Positions 12,046 through 24,640 of a stretch of 64,000 bases of DNA are shown one piece after another. The notes under the pieces are model-generated. The model saw only the letters and a program-made list of their open reading frames with translations, made no database searches and was not told the DNA's origin. Origin of the DNA: Knoxdaviesia capensis. Taxonomy: Eukaryota > Ascomycota > Sordariomycetes > Microascales > Gondwanamycetaceae. The stretch covers positions 2,790,574-2,854,573 of the forward strand of contig LNGK01000005.1 of NCBI GenBank assembly GCA_001510575.1. Reading direction: 5' to 3'. The translations under genes were made by a program, and so were the position numbers. How positions within the stretch are numbered: the stretch's first letter is position 1; each line of letters begins with the position of its first letter.

Positions 12046-15000
12046 ATGCGCTATGATATCCATCCCGGTGGTTGATGGAAGGGGGAGTTGACAGGCAGGT
12101 GAATGGATGTTCCAATACGCTTCCGTTGGTATTGAGTTCTTCCTTCCCGTCGTCGATTCTTCCTCTTCCATCCACCCAACCATTCCTCACATTGTTTATA
12201 GATCATCCTCTCTTTTCATTCCTCTGCGCCACTCTTCGCAATCCTCACCAGTCTCGAACCTCAGCCCCCCACCTCCGAGGATTCAATACCTCCATCTCTT
12301 CGCCCTCTGTTGGTTTGGGATGGAACACATCATTGGAACCTGTGTGTAGCTTACGGATCTAGGGTCGATCATCAGAACTTAGACCCCGGAAGTCACCTCG
12401 AAAGAAGGAAACCAAAAGGAACCACTCTCAAACCGGTGCACATTTGTTCCTTCTCCCCTCCTCCATTGATGTGTATTTTTCTTTGGCATGTTGTATATCT
12501 TCAAACCATCTTGTTTCTGTGTTTTACTCTAGCTTCTTTTTTCTATCATCCCTCTGTGTGTGTGTTGTCTTGCTTTCCCCCGGCGATTGGTTACTGTTCA
12601 GAGTGCACCTTTTTCGGTGCCTCTGTGTTCAGTGGCTATAAGAACACCTCAAGTCCTTTTTATGTGTTTTAGATCGTGTATAATCCTGAAATCTCTCTTC
12701 GTTAATGTTTCTCGATGGTTCTGTGTGCTCGTTATCTGCTTTGTGTTGTTCTGATATAGTGGTGGTAGAGCTTGAGCTGGTGTTGGGGTGTTGGCCACCG
12801 AGGTACGTCTCATCTTCTTCCATCGCCAACAATCCGGGCCTGGCTCTCTCTCTCTCTCTCTCTCTCTGGTGTACTGGGACCTTCACGGCATCTTCCTCAA
12901 TCTCTCAACCTGAGATGGCCCGTGTTAACAGCCAGTTTCCGTCTAGTTGCGACAGTGGTCACTGGCCACACAGCAAGCGGGCAACTTGGCGTTTTGGAAC
13001 AGGACGAACACCTGCAATCAACTTTACGCCCGCTCTTGCAGCAAGCACCCTTCATTACCCATCTCATCTACGCACTGAACCAATACCATGGTTGCAACTA
13101 CGAGACCTTGATCAGAGTCACGGTGCTGTTTGTGGAACAGTGGCGTTTGACTCAAGCATCACCAGGATTCCTTCCGGCTGCGTGCATACATGGAGGTGTG
13201 TCTCTGCCTATGAGTGACCCCTGACGCACAGCTCTCTCACTGCCATTGAGAGAGGATGAACATCGCAGCTTTATGGAAATTGCGTGCAGGTTTTCGCCAT
13301 GGTTACTGATGCAGTGCAACTTTGTTCTTCCGTCTAAGCCACGGTTTACTCTTACGCCTTCAATGTCTAGCAAAGAAGTATCCTCCTCACCAAGTCCAGT
13401 TCGATCTTCCTCCTATCATAACTAAGCCGATAAATCCGGAAAGCTACAACAGAGTCGATGGGGTTTTTCTCACTCTCCAAGTTGAGCGAGGTAGCAACAC
13501 CACTAGCAAATGGCACCAACCTAATCGCACCCCAACAAAACGGTTGTCAACCTCCGGGACGGCTCTCGCTCGCAGATAGGCCGACGCCACTGAAAATGGC
13601 GGGTGACCTTTTTGGTGCTACCATGTGGCGAAGTGTTTATCGCGCTCCCACTCTCGGGAGGCCAAGATGGGAAAGCTATCGGGATCAGGCCGGGGACAGT
13701 ATACAAGTTGCCTTTCTCCCTTGGCCAACCCCCGCACATGGATTGAGAAATTCAGCCATTCGGCTCCCCTTTTGTGTATGGATGCGCGATAACGAAGCGA
13801 GTGAATATATATGGTGCCCATTGTGGGTATCATTGTTTCTGCAGCTAAATAAGCCAGAGAGAGATGGAGAGAGAGAGGGTATATGCAAGTGTTTGCAAAG
13901 AATGAAAAGCCACGTCCACCAAATAATTGGAAGTTCCCCCAAGGTGGCGGCGGCGTCCTGGGTCCTTGAGCGTGCGTATTCCCCCCTCTTCTTCCAAACT
14001 ATTCATCCTATTTCTGCTCCTCCCGAGGACACCGGAGCCGGAGGGCTAGATCTCTCCGACGACGAATGATGCAGAAATTACCCAACCAGTTGGCCGAACA
14101 AGAAGACTAATGAAAGTCTAGCGAGAGCCTGAAGAGCACATTAACCACGGCGGAAAAAAATGTGGCTGGAAAAAGTCCCATAAAAACATTTTAAAATAAC
14201 ATAAATAAATAAATAAAAGTACGCCAGTCCGAGCTCTGTCCTCGGTCTCTTCCTCTATCTTGCTCCGATCGACTTTTGCGAACAGACACTTTCAGTTGAG
14301 TCTCTCTATTTTCAGAGCATACTGTTTTTCTCGGAAGGCGGTGACGCTGCTCAGGTTTTCGAAGGCACAACCTGGTACTTCCCAAAAGTCCGAGCATCAA
14401 AGCGAACAGACTTCGGAGAAGAGTCAAGCAGGTCTGGAAAAAATGTCGAAGGCAGGACGGAATGTGAGCTAGTGGTGGCAGAGAATAAAAAGCCCGCGAG
14501 TGAGGGATCAGGGGACACATTCTATAGTGGTCGGTAGGTGGGAGTTGCGAGAATGGCGGTGGCTTGTTGTGTCAGCGCTTTGAAGGCGTAGATCTCAGGA
14601 CTCTGGCTTGTGCTGGCAGTGGCAGGTGCGTTTTAACATTACTTCCCACACGATTCATGCTTCCAGAAGCACAGAGCACCTTCGTCTCCAAGCAGAATAA
14701 TGCTTTATTTGGGCGACGCGGGATTTTCCTGTCTAACAACCTTCATGCCAGCAACAACATTTTTTTGTGTTTTTTTTTTCTTCAGCTCTCAACTTTCAGT
14801 AACCTCGTTATAACGTATCATCGAAAAAGCGAGGGAAGGCTGGCTGAACAAGCTTAGCTAAAAATGTGGTCGAAACGGGATCCGGTGTTTGATTTGAAGT
14901 CCACCCCAAAAGAAGGTTGCACATCGAGAGAAAAGAGACACACTGGGTGTCCTGGATGGGGGAGGAGGGGACGGTAGCCGGGGCCGGTAGCCGGGGCGAA

Positions 15001-18000
15001 CGGTTTCCGGGCATAACATGGGAGAGGGGATAAGTGAACAAGTGAAAAAGGATCCCGAAAAGTTCTGGACTCTGACACATGTTTGACGGCTTGGATTGTG
15101 CCAGTTCGAAATTTGAAGGGGGAATGAAGGCGTCGGCTTGCTTCACTTTATCACAAGTGGCGTTTGTCTCTATCTCAGGTGACGAACAACTCGAAAACGA
15201 GTTACGGAGCACGTTTTCAACCTTGGCGACCAGACCATCTGGTGGGTGGGTGTGAGTGATTGTGTGCACCAGGATGGTGATAGTCAACCCCCCACCCTAA
15301 TTCTGCGTGGTACATTGTGTTCTAGTAATGTTTTACACCTGATGCTACGCATCCAATTCCGTGTTCTTCTCGTGTCCTGCCTCAAAGCCACGGGTCCCGG
15401 GCCATCTGGCTTGGAATGTGCATACTGCACATGCACTTATAGAGTATGGTATGAAACCATAGACTGGACAGTTATGATGCACGTATGCATCGGGGGGGGT
15501 GAGCAGGAATAAGGCTAAACCGCCGGGATGGATGGATGGGAGCGATATCCGGTTCAGCTGTTGCGCGAGAAGCGAAGACTTCGACTCGACTCAATCAACT
15601 GATCACTCGGGAGAGCTCGCTAGCTCTACACAAACACACAGAACGTAATCAGTTGGGAGTTGGGACGTCGGTACGTGCATACGAAGAGGGGGAGACGACA
15701 AGAGTGTGTATGGGCTTGGGTGTGGGGAGTGGGTGGGACAGCCCCAAGAAGAGCAAAGAGGGCCCAAACCCGAGACTTGGGGAATCATCCACGAGATCCT
15801 CCGTGTATAGCCTAGTCCAGTGAAGAAAACACAGACCTGAAGGCGGAGGGCGGCGGCGATGACGAGCTCGCAGCAGTTGGAGAGTTCTTTGGAGAGAGTG
15901 ACATACTGTAGTAGTGGATAAGGAGCAAGGCTGGTTTCAGCCAGGGCCTTTCTTGCCTCCAGAGCAAGCAAGCAAGCTGTTGAGACGACACGGATGTCGT
16001 CGTTCTGACTTTTCAGGTGAGGAGGGTCGCAGTTGGTTTGGGACGGGTTAGTAGCTGAAGAATGCGTTCACGGTTTCATTGTTCCTCGGATACTGGCTAT
16101 CACTGGATTGGATTTCATGAGGGGTGTGTGTGTGTATGTACTGTACTGAACATAGTTATACCAGCAAAAAGGTTGGATACATATTCCCGTAGCACTTCGT
16201 CGAGAATACTGCGCTTGCCATATGTAAGGTCGGGGCTTTGGTCGGGATGTGCTGGAAAACAAAGGGAAGCCGGAGCCGGAATCCCGGAGCAATCGTGAAA
16301 TTCGAGGTGTGTTTGAACTTGATATGCAGTACTGAACATATCTACCGACATCTTTGACACGCGATACGGCCCCTCGTGTGAATGAAGCTCGTTAAAACTC
16401 TGGTTCACGAAACTCAGGGACACGCAGCATCAAAAGTCCACTTTGAACAGTACTGTAATCTACAGCCAACAGTACGAGGAAGCTGTCTTTTTCTGATAAG
16501 AGCCAAAAACAGAGCCTGCCAGGCGAACCACAATCTCGTTGATCGCCGTCGTAATATAATTCGCGGCTTCTGCTTATTTCGAACCGCGAATCAGGAAAGC
16601 GACATCGAGTAACATGTTGAGAATCGTCCTCCAGTGCCGACGTTGGTGTGGCACCCATTTTCGGACTGCCTGCTATTCGTCCAAGTTGCCCAAGTATGTA
16701 AAAAGTACTATTTCAGACACGCCACACCTGCGTTTTACGGGGAGGGGTACAAAGGGAGTACTTCAAGAATGGGCGATAGCCGGGGGATTGTTTCTATGCG
16801 CTGCATCAGTACCGTGGTTCCGCTGGAAAACGCATCTGCAGCAAAAGGAAGGAAAAAGAAGGAGCACCAGACTTCGGTACAGGCTTGAGCAAAGAAGAGA
16901 GAGCGAGAGAGACAAAAAGAAAGGAGGGACAGGAAATTTGGAGTTGGTGGCATTAAACCGATGGATATCAACAAGGACATTACTGCATTTGCACCACCAC
17001 CCGAAAAAAAAAAAAAAACGGGCGAAAAGAAAATGAAAATCAACCCATGCCTTCATGCCTGGCATGTAACAGTAGCATCCGTTACAATATTGATGTGATT
17101 GACATGTGAGTTGATTACGGAAAAAAGAAGGTGGGAAGAAGGATCTTTTAACGGTGGGTGGTCATTTCACGAGGGATATTACTCGCTCGCTACGATAGAT
17201 CGAGACTGTGAGTTCCGTGTGGTATTTAAATTCTATCCTGGGAAAGTAGATGGGATGTGAAGAGAAGCCGAATCGCCAGTGGCGAATTCAAAAGCAATCA
17301 GACCCAGATATCCATCTCCCAGTCAAAAGATCTTCATTGGAACCATGGACGTAAAATTGTGTAGACCCGTCAACGCCTCCAATCAATCAAGCAATAGGAG
17401 GATTCTGCCAAAGATAATATTATTTTAGAGCAACACCTTGGCTTTTGTGGGGGGGGGGTATCTTGTTTTTGTTCTTTCTTAATTCCCACTTGTAGTGTAT
17501 GGATGAGGCGAGGCACAGGCACAGCAAAGGCGCGGAACGCAAGGAAATGCGGAACGCAACAAAGGTACACACAAGATCAGAGCAGTTTCTATGTGTCAGA
17601 ACCCAAAAGGCTTGACACTTTGGAATGCCAACACTACGACTCCTGCTATCGGTCTCCAATGTTGTAAATAGATGCTAGAGTGATGCTCACGACACTGCAG
17701 CCGAATCCGAATCCTGTCTAAAATACAGCACCCACCTCCACCAGTATCCGTCGAGACGGCAATGCCTCTGAAGCTGGCCAGCGGCAGGAAACACAACATC
17801 CACTCCTCTTGACCTCGTTATTCTATTTCCCCCCGGCCCCAGGTGATCTGCCATCAGATTTCCATCTCTTGTATCTCACTCCCTTCCTGTACACCCTGGT
17901 AAACGCCAGCGGTTGAGAAACTGATATATTTGCCAAGCCCATTGCATCTGGCTCCATGGATGTCGCCACAGCCTGGCCTCAGCTCTTCTTCTCACTGGCT

Positions 18001-18730
18001 GTTTCCCCAGACCAGTCATCTCAGATTGGTGTTGTTGCTGTTCTATAAATACTATACACTACAGCTCGAACGAGTATCATAATCCGGTATCATATACCTC
18101 GAACTACGGACTACATCGAGCTACGTGCTCTTCGACATCGAAGCGAGGCAAGCCACACTAGATCACCAGCTCCTCCGGCATTCACGTGAACCTTTACACA
18201 AAGTGAAGTCACAACACGTTAGACGAAACTCGGTATTTCCGTATCCCAATCCCAGACCCATCGTTCCTTCTCCATTCTATCAGTTCAACTTATCGATATC
18301 AGGTGCTGCCAGTATAGTCATGCGCCGTCCAATCTTGTTTCTTTTATTTTTTTTTATTTTTTTTTGCCTCCTTGGCATGGCCGACCCGCCCCGGCTAGCG
18401 GAGTCGGGGTTGTCGTCCAGATAAAAACTAAGTCGACACTTCCTTCCCATTGTCTTGTCAGTCCGGTTGTCGGTGCTGGAGAAGCCACTCTGTAAAAGTT
18501 TGTACGAGATGGACAGGTACTTGCGCCATCCTCTCAGCGGGCGGGCTTGGACTGAGTGGGCTCATTGTACCAGAACCCAAAGCCTTGATACACCCCTCGT
18601 AGCCGTGGTTCTTCCCTTCCCCCACGAAATTCCCAGGAAAGAGCGATAGCCAGCACTTGGCCAGACTCACAGCATGCGTGACATAGCAGGGAATATCACT
18701 TAAGTTAGTAGGTAAGTCACTTGGGCTTAG
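12046..18730. other. Gene-poor region, no supportable gene
   Basis: No conserved domain or splice-linked exon set is visible on either strand. The longest open frames are 13458-14069 (+, 203 codons from an ATG, ending in a Leu-Ser-Asp-Asp-Glu tail), 14808-15287 (-, 159 codons) and 16614-17036 (+, 140 codons). None looks like a known family. Short TCTC and TGTG microsatellites occur. It may include the 3' end of QCR6 and an undetected fast-evolving or non-coding gene. Confidence 0.45.
12844..12867. repeat. (CT)n microsatellite
   Basis: About twelve CT units in the QCR6 3' region, with no associated gene. Confidence 0.9.
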
Positions 18731-20032
18731 GACCTACAGTATATAAGGACCTGGCACAGCTCCTAGTATTCCTCTCGGCTCTTTAGCGAAGACCGTACCT
18801 TCTCGTATAGACAGGCGATTATCCACCAGTCTTTGTGCCTTCTCCTATTATCCCAGCATCTTATAGGTCCTTTTAGCAATATCACCCTCACTATTAGAGT
18901 ATTGCCACTACCTCCAGATTTATCAATGCAGTTGAAACTCTATGTGGATTGGGGCCTACTTTTTTTTTCTCATTTCCTCTCCTTCTCTCTCTTCTTCCAG
19001 AACCATTTCTTAGGTCTTTCATATCAATCTCAGGTCTCCCAGTTTCTTTAATGCTTGGCTGGCGGTGATCCTTTCTTCTTTCTCTCTTCTGAAAGATCTG
19101 GCCCGAGTTTTGGTGTAAGGCCTTTTAAAAAACTTTATTCTCCCTCTTCCACATGGTCTAGAACAACATCCTGGATAGTCCCCGTGTGTCTTCTGTTGAC
19201 TATTACCCATCCAAGCTGAACTGTTGTTGTCTTCTCTTCTCTATTTTTCGTTTTCTGCTTCTCCTTCCTCCCCCTCAGGCAACGAATCTTAGCTCAACCC
19301 GTTCCTGTTACGGCAGCTTCCCATTGATCTGACTCCGGCGGTCTCTGGTGAGACAGAACCATCAGCATTCCGCGGACACCCGTCTTCCAGATCCGACCGG
19401 CTCCGACTCCGTCCATCTCCGTCGCCGACGATAAGCAAATTCTCTCTCAGCCAGACAACAGCCCCTCGATTCTCCAGTTTCAGGCCCTCAGAGACCATCT
19501 ACAGCCTCGTTCAACTCGCAAATCGATCAGTTTGTGTGGGTGTGTGTATCCAAAAAAAAAAAAAAAATTTGTTCGTTCTTACCCACCCACCACCAGACAG
19601 CGCTCTAAAGGCGCACAGATCTGGCATATCTCACTATCAGCAGTAAACGCAAGAGTCTGCACACCATCTTCCAGGATTTGTCCTGCTTCGTTTAAATCTG
19701 CCCAGCCCTCTCAATCCATTTTAGCTTCCGCTTCCTCGATTTGCTGGGGGGTTCCTAGTTCTTTGTCCGTCCCGCGTGGTCAGACGCTAACTCGATCCTC
19801 CAGTGCCCTCTTCGAACCTTTTTTGGCGCTTCCATTCCTTTTCCTGTCTATCCTAGCTTTCCGACTTAGCGAGGAGAGATCTTTTACTATTGCGAGTCCT
19901 TCCTCTCTCGGTTCCTGGTTGATCCGGTCTCCTCTTGTAACCCCTTCTCCCGCTCTCTTTTTTCCCACCCCCTAATTTCCCCTGGTCTTTTTCTCTTTCT
20001 CGATTTTCTTCGAGAAAGACCCTTTATTTTCC
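18731..20032 (+). promoter_or_regulatory. CT-rich presumed promoter/leader of the MFS transporter gene
   Basis: The plus strand becomes T/C-rich from about 18750 up to the start codon at 20033, with TTTCTTCTTTCTCTCTT-type tracts. This is the same orientation rule seen before the other genes here. The small ORFs inside are composition-driven. No start site or factor site can be assigned. Confidence 0.4.
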
Positions 20033-21951
20033 ATGAGACTCAACATTACCGAGACAATCGATGGAAGAGATCCAATCCAAGATATGCCGTCAACTCCGGA
20101 CTCAACGATGAAGTCGGAGCCGCCAATCCTTATCGAGCCGTTACCCTCACAAGCTGAGAGCACGGCCGAATCCCAGCCTGTGCATATCTACCGCACGTAC
20201 CGCCGCCGATGGTTTGGAATCGTCCAACTTATTTTGCTGAACATTGTGGTTAACTTTGGTGTAAGTCATTCTATACTTTGTGCTTTCCTCCATCGTCAAT
20301 CGTTTTGGCCTCGAAATCTGCGCCGTTGTCCGACGAGATCACTGCACGTTTTCTTTTCGCGAAAGCTCGTTGTCGCGATCCTTTTTGGGTGCTGGACACT
20401 GCCAAAAGTTTGATTTTTGTCCAGCACGGGAGTATCACGCTAGAGCCCGCGTCTGTGTGTATCTCCCCAAATATCGCCCATCCATACACACACACACACA
20501 CACTTGGCTGGTCTAAGTCAAAGGGGAACCTCCTCTTTGAGGAGAAAGTTCGGCTTTTTGAGATTCTAATCATCTACACACAATTTCACAATTGTTGTGT
20601 CTTTCCACAGTGGCTCACCTTCGCTGCTGTTCAATCCGATGCCGCCAAATACTACAATGTCTCCGAAACCGATATCAACTGGCTCAGTATCGCCTACCAA
20701 TTCTCCTTCGTCGTCATCTTCCCGGTTACTATCAAGATGCTTCACCTGGGCCCGAAGCCCTCGTTCATGACCGCAGCGGTTTTGATTTTGATCGGAAATT
20801 GGGTTCGCTATGCCGGCTCGTACTCGAAGGAGGGAGGCCGCTATGGAGTTGTCATGTTTGGCCAGATTCTTATTGGTCTTGGCCAGCCTTTCATTCTGTC
20901 GGCTCCCACCCGTTACTCGGACATGTGGTTTACCGAAAGAGGCCGCGTTGGTGCGACCGCTCTGTCAACCATGGCAAATCCCTTGGGCGGCGCTCTGGGA
21001 CAGTTGATTACTCCATTCTGGGTGACTGAGCCGTCGGGAATGTCACAAGCGGTCCTCTATGTCGCGATCATTGTAAGTTTCGGCTCTTGCTCTTGATTTG
21101 TTCAACCTGTTGCGGTTGTTTGGCTCACTTGTCTACTATGAGACACGGTTAACCGTATTGTAACATGATTGTATGCTAACTGAATTATCCAGTCGTCTGT
21201 TGCGTCCATCCCTACCTTCTTCGTTCCCGGCCAGCCGCCCACTCCCGTCGCCCCGTCATCTGAGGTTCCTCGCCTGAGAATCAAGGAGTCCATTGGAGTC
21301 ATGGCCAGATCCCTCGAAATCTGGCTGATTCTCGTACCATTCGCGGTGTTTATCGGTCTCTTCAACAACATCTCCTCGCTCATTTCCCAGATTCTCACCC
21401 CGCATGGCTTCTCCAACGATGAGGCCGGAATCGGCGGCGCCATTCTGATTTTTGTCGGTCTTGTCACCTCGGCCATCTCCTCTCCTATCATGGATCGCAC
21501 CAAGGCCTTCCTAATCACCCTCAAGGCTGTTATCCCTATAGTCGGTCTTGGATATCTCATCTTCATCTGGATGCCTGCCACCGGCTCCGTGATTGGCTCC
21601 TACGTGATCCTCGCCGTTCTGGGAGCCTCATCGTTCTCTCTGATTCCAATTGTCCTAGAGTTCCTCACCGAGCTGAGCTATCCCGTCGGCCCGGAGTTTG
21701 CTTCCACGGTTTCCTGGGCCATGGGCCAGCTACTCGGCTGCTGCTTCATTCTCATCTCAGACGCTCTCCAGGCCAGCGAGACTGCTGACCCTCCTAAGAA
21801 CATGAACAAAGCCCTTATCTTCCAGGGCGTCCTTGCCTTGGCCGTCGTTCCTCTGCCCCTCTTCCTTGGTCTCTTTGGCCGCGCCGACAAGGTGGTGCTG
21901 AAGCGGTACAACTCGGATGAGCGCGGACGCCACCCGTCCATTGCCATGTAA
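20033..21951 (+). CDS. Major facilitator superfamily transporter, FLVCR/DIRC2 (SLC49)-like
   Basis: Three exons (20033-20260, 20611-21072, 21193-21951; introns 350 and 120 bp, all phase 0) encode 482 residues. A hydrophilic N-terminus of about 60 residues is followed by about twelve membrane segments. Family marks are the NWVRYAG segment after the third helix, the GQPFILSAPTRYSDMWF stretch and GATALSTMANPLGGALGQL. These match FLVCR/DIRC2 proteins, whose animal members move haem, choline or related solutes. The fungal substrate is not known to me. A DRTK segment in the second half resembles the MFS inter-helix motif. The C-terminus is a short charged cytoplasmic tail. It lies tail to tail with ERG27 (941 bp between stop codons). 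Fold and family are confident; substrate is not. Confidence 0.9.
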
Positions 21952-22892
21952 GTTGCTGCAAGCTCGGTTTTATATCAACCGGTCGCGGCAGCAGCTAGCT
22001 ATTTCTCTTCAATTGCCATTTTCTTTTCTTTTCCTTGCTTCTCTTGTCTTCCTCTTCAATTCTCGATCTTCTGGGCCCGTCTCTGGTCCACTGACGCATT
22101 CCTTCTACATCCGATTGCATTGTCATATTTGTTACATCGTTGTGATGATTGATTTTCAGATACCACATTCGTGGCATTACCCACGAACCCCATTAGCCCT
22201 ATCGCTATTTTATATAGCATTGTGCCAGTTTCGTTTTCCTGTTTTGTTTTATGGGAGAACAGAAACCCCGTTACATATTTTTCTGCTCCTCGCCCACTGT
22301 TCATATGAGGAACTTGGCCCAACCTGTGTGTGTATAGGAGGTTACCTGTGTTTTTATTTTGTTTCCCTACATACTTGGATGCTGATGAATCCCTTGTAGT
22401 TTGGACTTTTGTTTTCATATCCTTGTTTTTAGGATGGTGGCATGGCGTTCAGAGGAGTTTTATATATGTTGTACTGCTCTGCGTACGAGCAGCTGATCTT
22501 TCTTCGTTCTTTCGCGATGCGCTTTCTTCCAATGCTTCACTCCTTCCAACTCATTCTTCCGTGTTTCCGTGATGCTATCTCAATTTGATCCTTCACATAC
22601 CTAGATACATAAGTTGCTTACAGCCATTTGCCACTGTAAAAGCGGTAGATATATGATTGCCTGTCTGGCTATTCGTCCTCATCTTGTATTAAGATATCAA
22701 TGTCACAATGCTGCTTAACTTTTTACTCAGACCGTCAGCACTAATCTTCCGGGATTGTACCCAGGGTTATGCAGGATATCATTTGTTCATGCTTGCAAAG
22801 CCGGAAATCAAGAATCATTATAACCGTCGCAGTGTTCGGAGGCCAATGAAACGGAAAGTCAACTAGCACACCAATCCAAAAACCACCTCATT
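21952..22892. other. Convergent intergenic region, transporter/ERG27
   Basis: This holds the 3' flanks of two converging genes. Its T-rich plus-strand sequence has no coding signal; a 160-codon open frame that overlaps the transporter's end (21917-22399) is a shadow. Confidence 0.55.
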
Positions 22893-24640
22893 TCACTTGG
22901 TATCCTTCTTCTGATCCCTCAAAAACTCGTCCCACTCCTTTCGTAGAGTCTCCATGGCTTCCCAGCACTTGGCACCTTCAGCATCGAACGCCGCCCTTGA
23001 CTCAGCAGTGGCAAGGTGACATCCGGGATTTCGGCCGACGGTGCGTCTCAGAATCCGGGGAACCTCTAACTCGCTGGGCTTGCGGGGAGAATCGGGGCTT
23101 TCCACGACGGCATCAGCCATGCAGTCGGCAAACATGTGTCCGTCTGCCAGCGGGTAGTTCGGGGCGCGGCCGTCGGGCAGGTCGTCCCAGCCGTAGTTCT
23201 CGACGTCGGTCTTTTTGACAGCGCCGACAGAGCGGCGGTTTGACGCCGAGCCCCACTTGGAGCGGTGGGCGTGCTCGGCGTCGAGCGTGGCCTGGTCGGC
23301 GAGGGCGAGCCACACCACGGCAGACGCGCCGAGCACGGCGTAGATGTTGTGCCAGGGCGAGCCGAGCCAGCGGGCCAGCACGAAGGCGAGCGACTTGAAA
23401 AACGAGATGACGGGGTTCGTGGGCAGAATCTCGCTGTCGACGATGCCGGGATGGGTGAGGTACAGGCGGGGGGGCACGGGGGTTGCGGCGGCGCGCACGG
23501 GGTCGTCGATGCGCAGATAGCTGTCGGCGATGGCGGGGGAGGCGGCGGGGCCCGTTGAGGTCAGCACGAGCAGGTCGGTCAGGCGCTTGGCGCTATCGTA
23601 CGGGTCGCGCGAGGCCAGGCCTTGCAGGTCGGCCAGGTCGAGCGAGGCGGCAGTGGCATCGAGCGAGCTAGTCCAGATGATGCGGCCGCGCGAGGTGGAG
23701 GTGTCGACGCGCGACAGCAGCGGGAGGAGCTTGTGGCCGAGGGTGTAGTGGCCGAAGACGTTGGAGGCGAAGACGGTGCCCAGAGTCGGGGCGGAGGGCT
23801 GGTTGTTTTTTTTGGAGGGGGCGGGTGGTCAGCACGCCTACATGAACACACGGGCAAGACGGAGACGTGGTTACTTACCAGTCCGGGCTGCTTCACCGTC
23901 AACCCCACCTGCGCAACCTTGTAGGTGACCCAGGTGAAAGGCACCAAGATGCCCTTGGTGAAGATCTCATACGTGGCCCGCACCAAATCAATCCCCGTCC
24001 AGCCGCCCATGCCGGCGTTGAACACCACGACGTCCAGCTTCGGCACCCGCACATTGGTCAGCGGATCGGGCGTGCCGTCCGCCGCGGGCGGGTTGCTCAC
24101 GACGCCGGACACGAGCGCCTCGCTGGCGGCGTACAGCGACGGCAGGTTCGTCAGGTCGAGCTGCACGTTCAGCACGTGGATGCGGGCGGCGGCGGCGGCG
24201 CCGGCGGGCTTGGAGGCGATGTGGGCGCGCAGGCCGGCGACGGTCTGGCGGCCCTTCTGCGGGCTGCGGGTGGTCGGCAGCACCGTGAGGTGGGCGGTGG
24301 GTGGGCGGGTAACGAGGAACTGGTCGATGAGGAGCTTGCAGAGGCTGTATCCAATTCCACTGAGAGAACAGACAAACACAACAAGAGGGGCCCGTCTCGG
24401 TTCTCCCAGAGGGAGAGAGGCGGGCAGAAAGAGATATACATGGTCAGTCGAGTGAAGGGGGGGAGAGCAAGTCATTGTGATGAATTCGTTTATCTGTATT
24501 CCTCTCTGTATATGGTTCAAGCAACCGGCAGATGAGGGATGAAGATGGAAGAGAGCATATGATACTTACGTGTTCGCGCCTGTCACCAGCACAAACGTCT
24601 GCGCCGATGCCGGCACAGAGTCCCACGGAGCAACAGCCAT
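22893..24640 (-). CDS. ERG27: 3-keto sterol reductase (ergosterol biosynthesis)
   Basis: Three exons on the minus strand (24640-24570, 24359-23879, 23798-22893; introns 210 and 80 bp) encode 485 residues. The enzyme reduces the 3-ketone left after C4 demethylation in ergosterol synthesis, acting at the ER/lipid particle with Erg25 and Erg26. It is an SDR: the nucleotide motif TGANTGIG (residues 20-27) is assembled across intron 1, a VVFNAGMGG segment gives the NAG motif, and the catalytic set is Ser228/229, Tyr251 and Lys255 in DPYDSAKR. A GTVFASNVFGHY segment fits Erg27 relatives. A hydrophobic stretch near residues 335-375 probably anchors it to membrane. The length fits filamentous-fungal Erg27, which is longer than the yeast enzyme. 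The 5' end faces the Arf GAP gene across a shared 1.2-kb promoter region. Confident; another 3-ketosteroid-type SDR is the only alternative. Confidence 0.87.

Noticed and set aside
12772..13224. 150-codon ORF with a protein-like stretch (EQDEHLQSTLRPLLQQ)
   Set aside because: Begins in a CT microsatellite and matches nothing known to me; insufficient evidence.
14808..15287. 159-codon minus-strand ORF
   Set aside because: Pro/Ser/Thr-rich with no domain or conserved pattern; likely chance.
16614..17036. 140-codon ORF beginning with an Arg-rich, mitochondrial-looking N-terminus and one hydrophobic segment
   Set aside because: No family recognised, the second half is a Lys/Arg-rich product of an A-rich tract, and promoter composition and splice support are absent.
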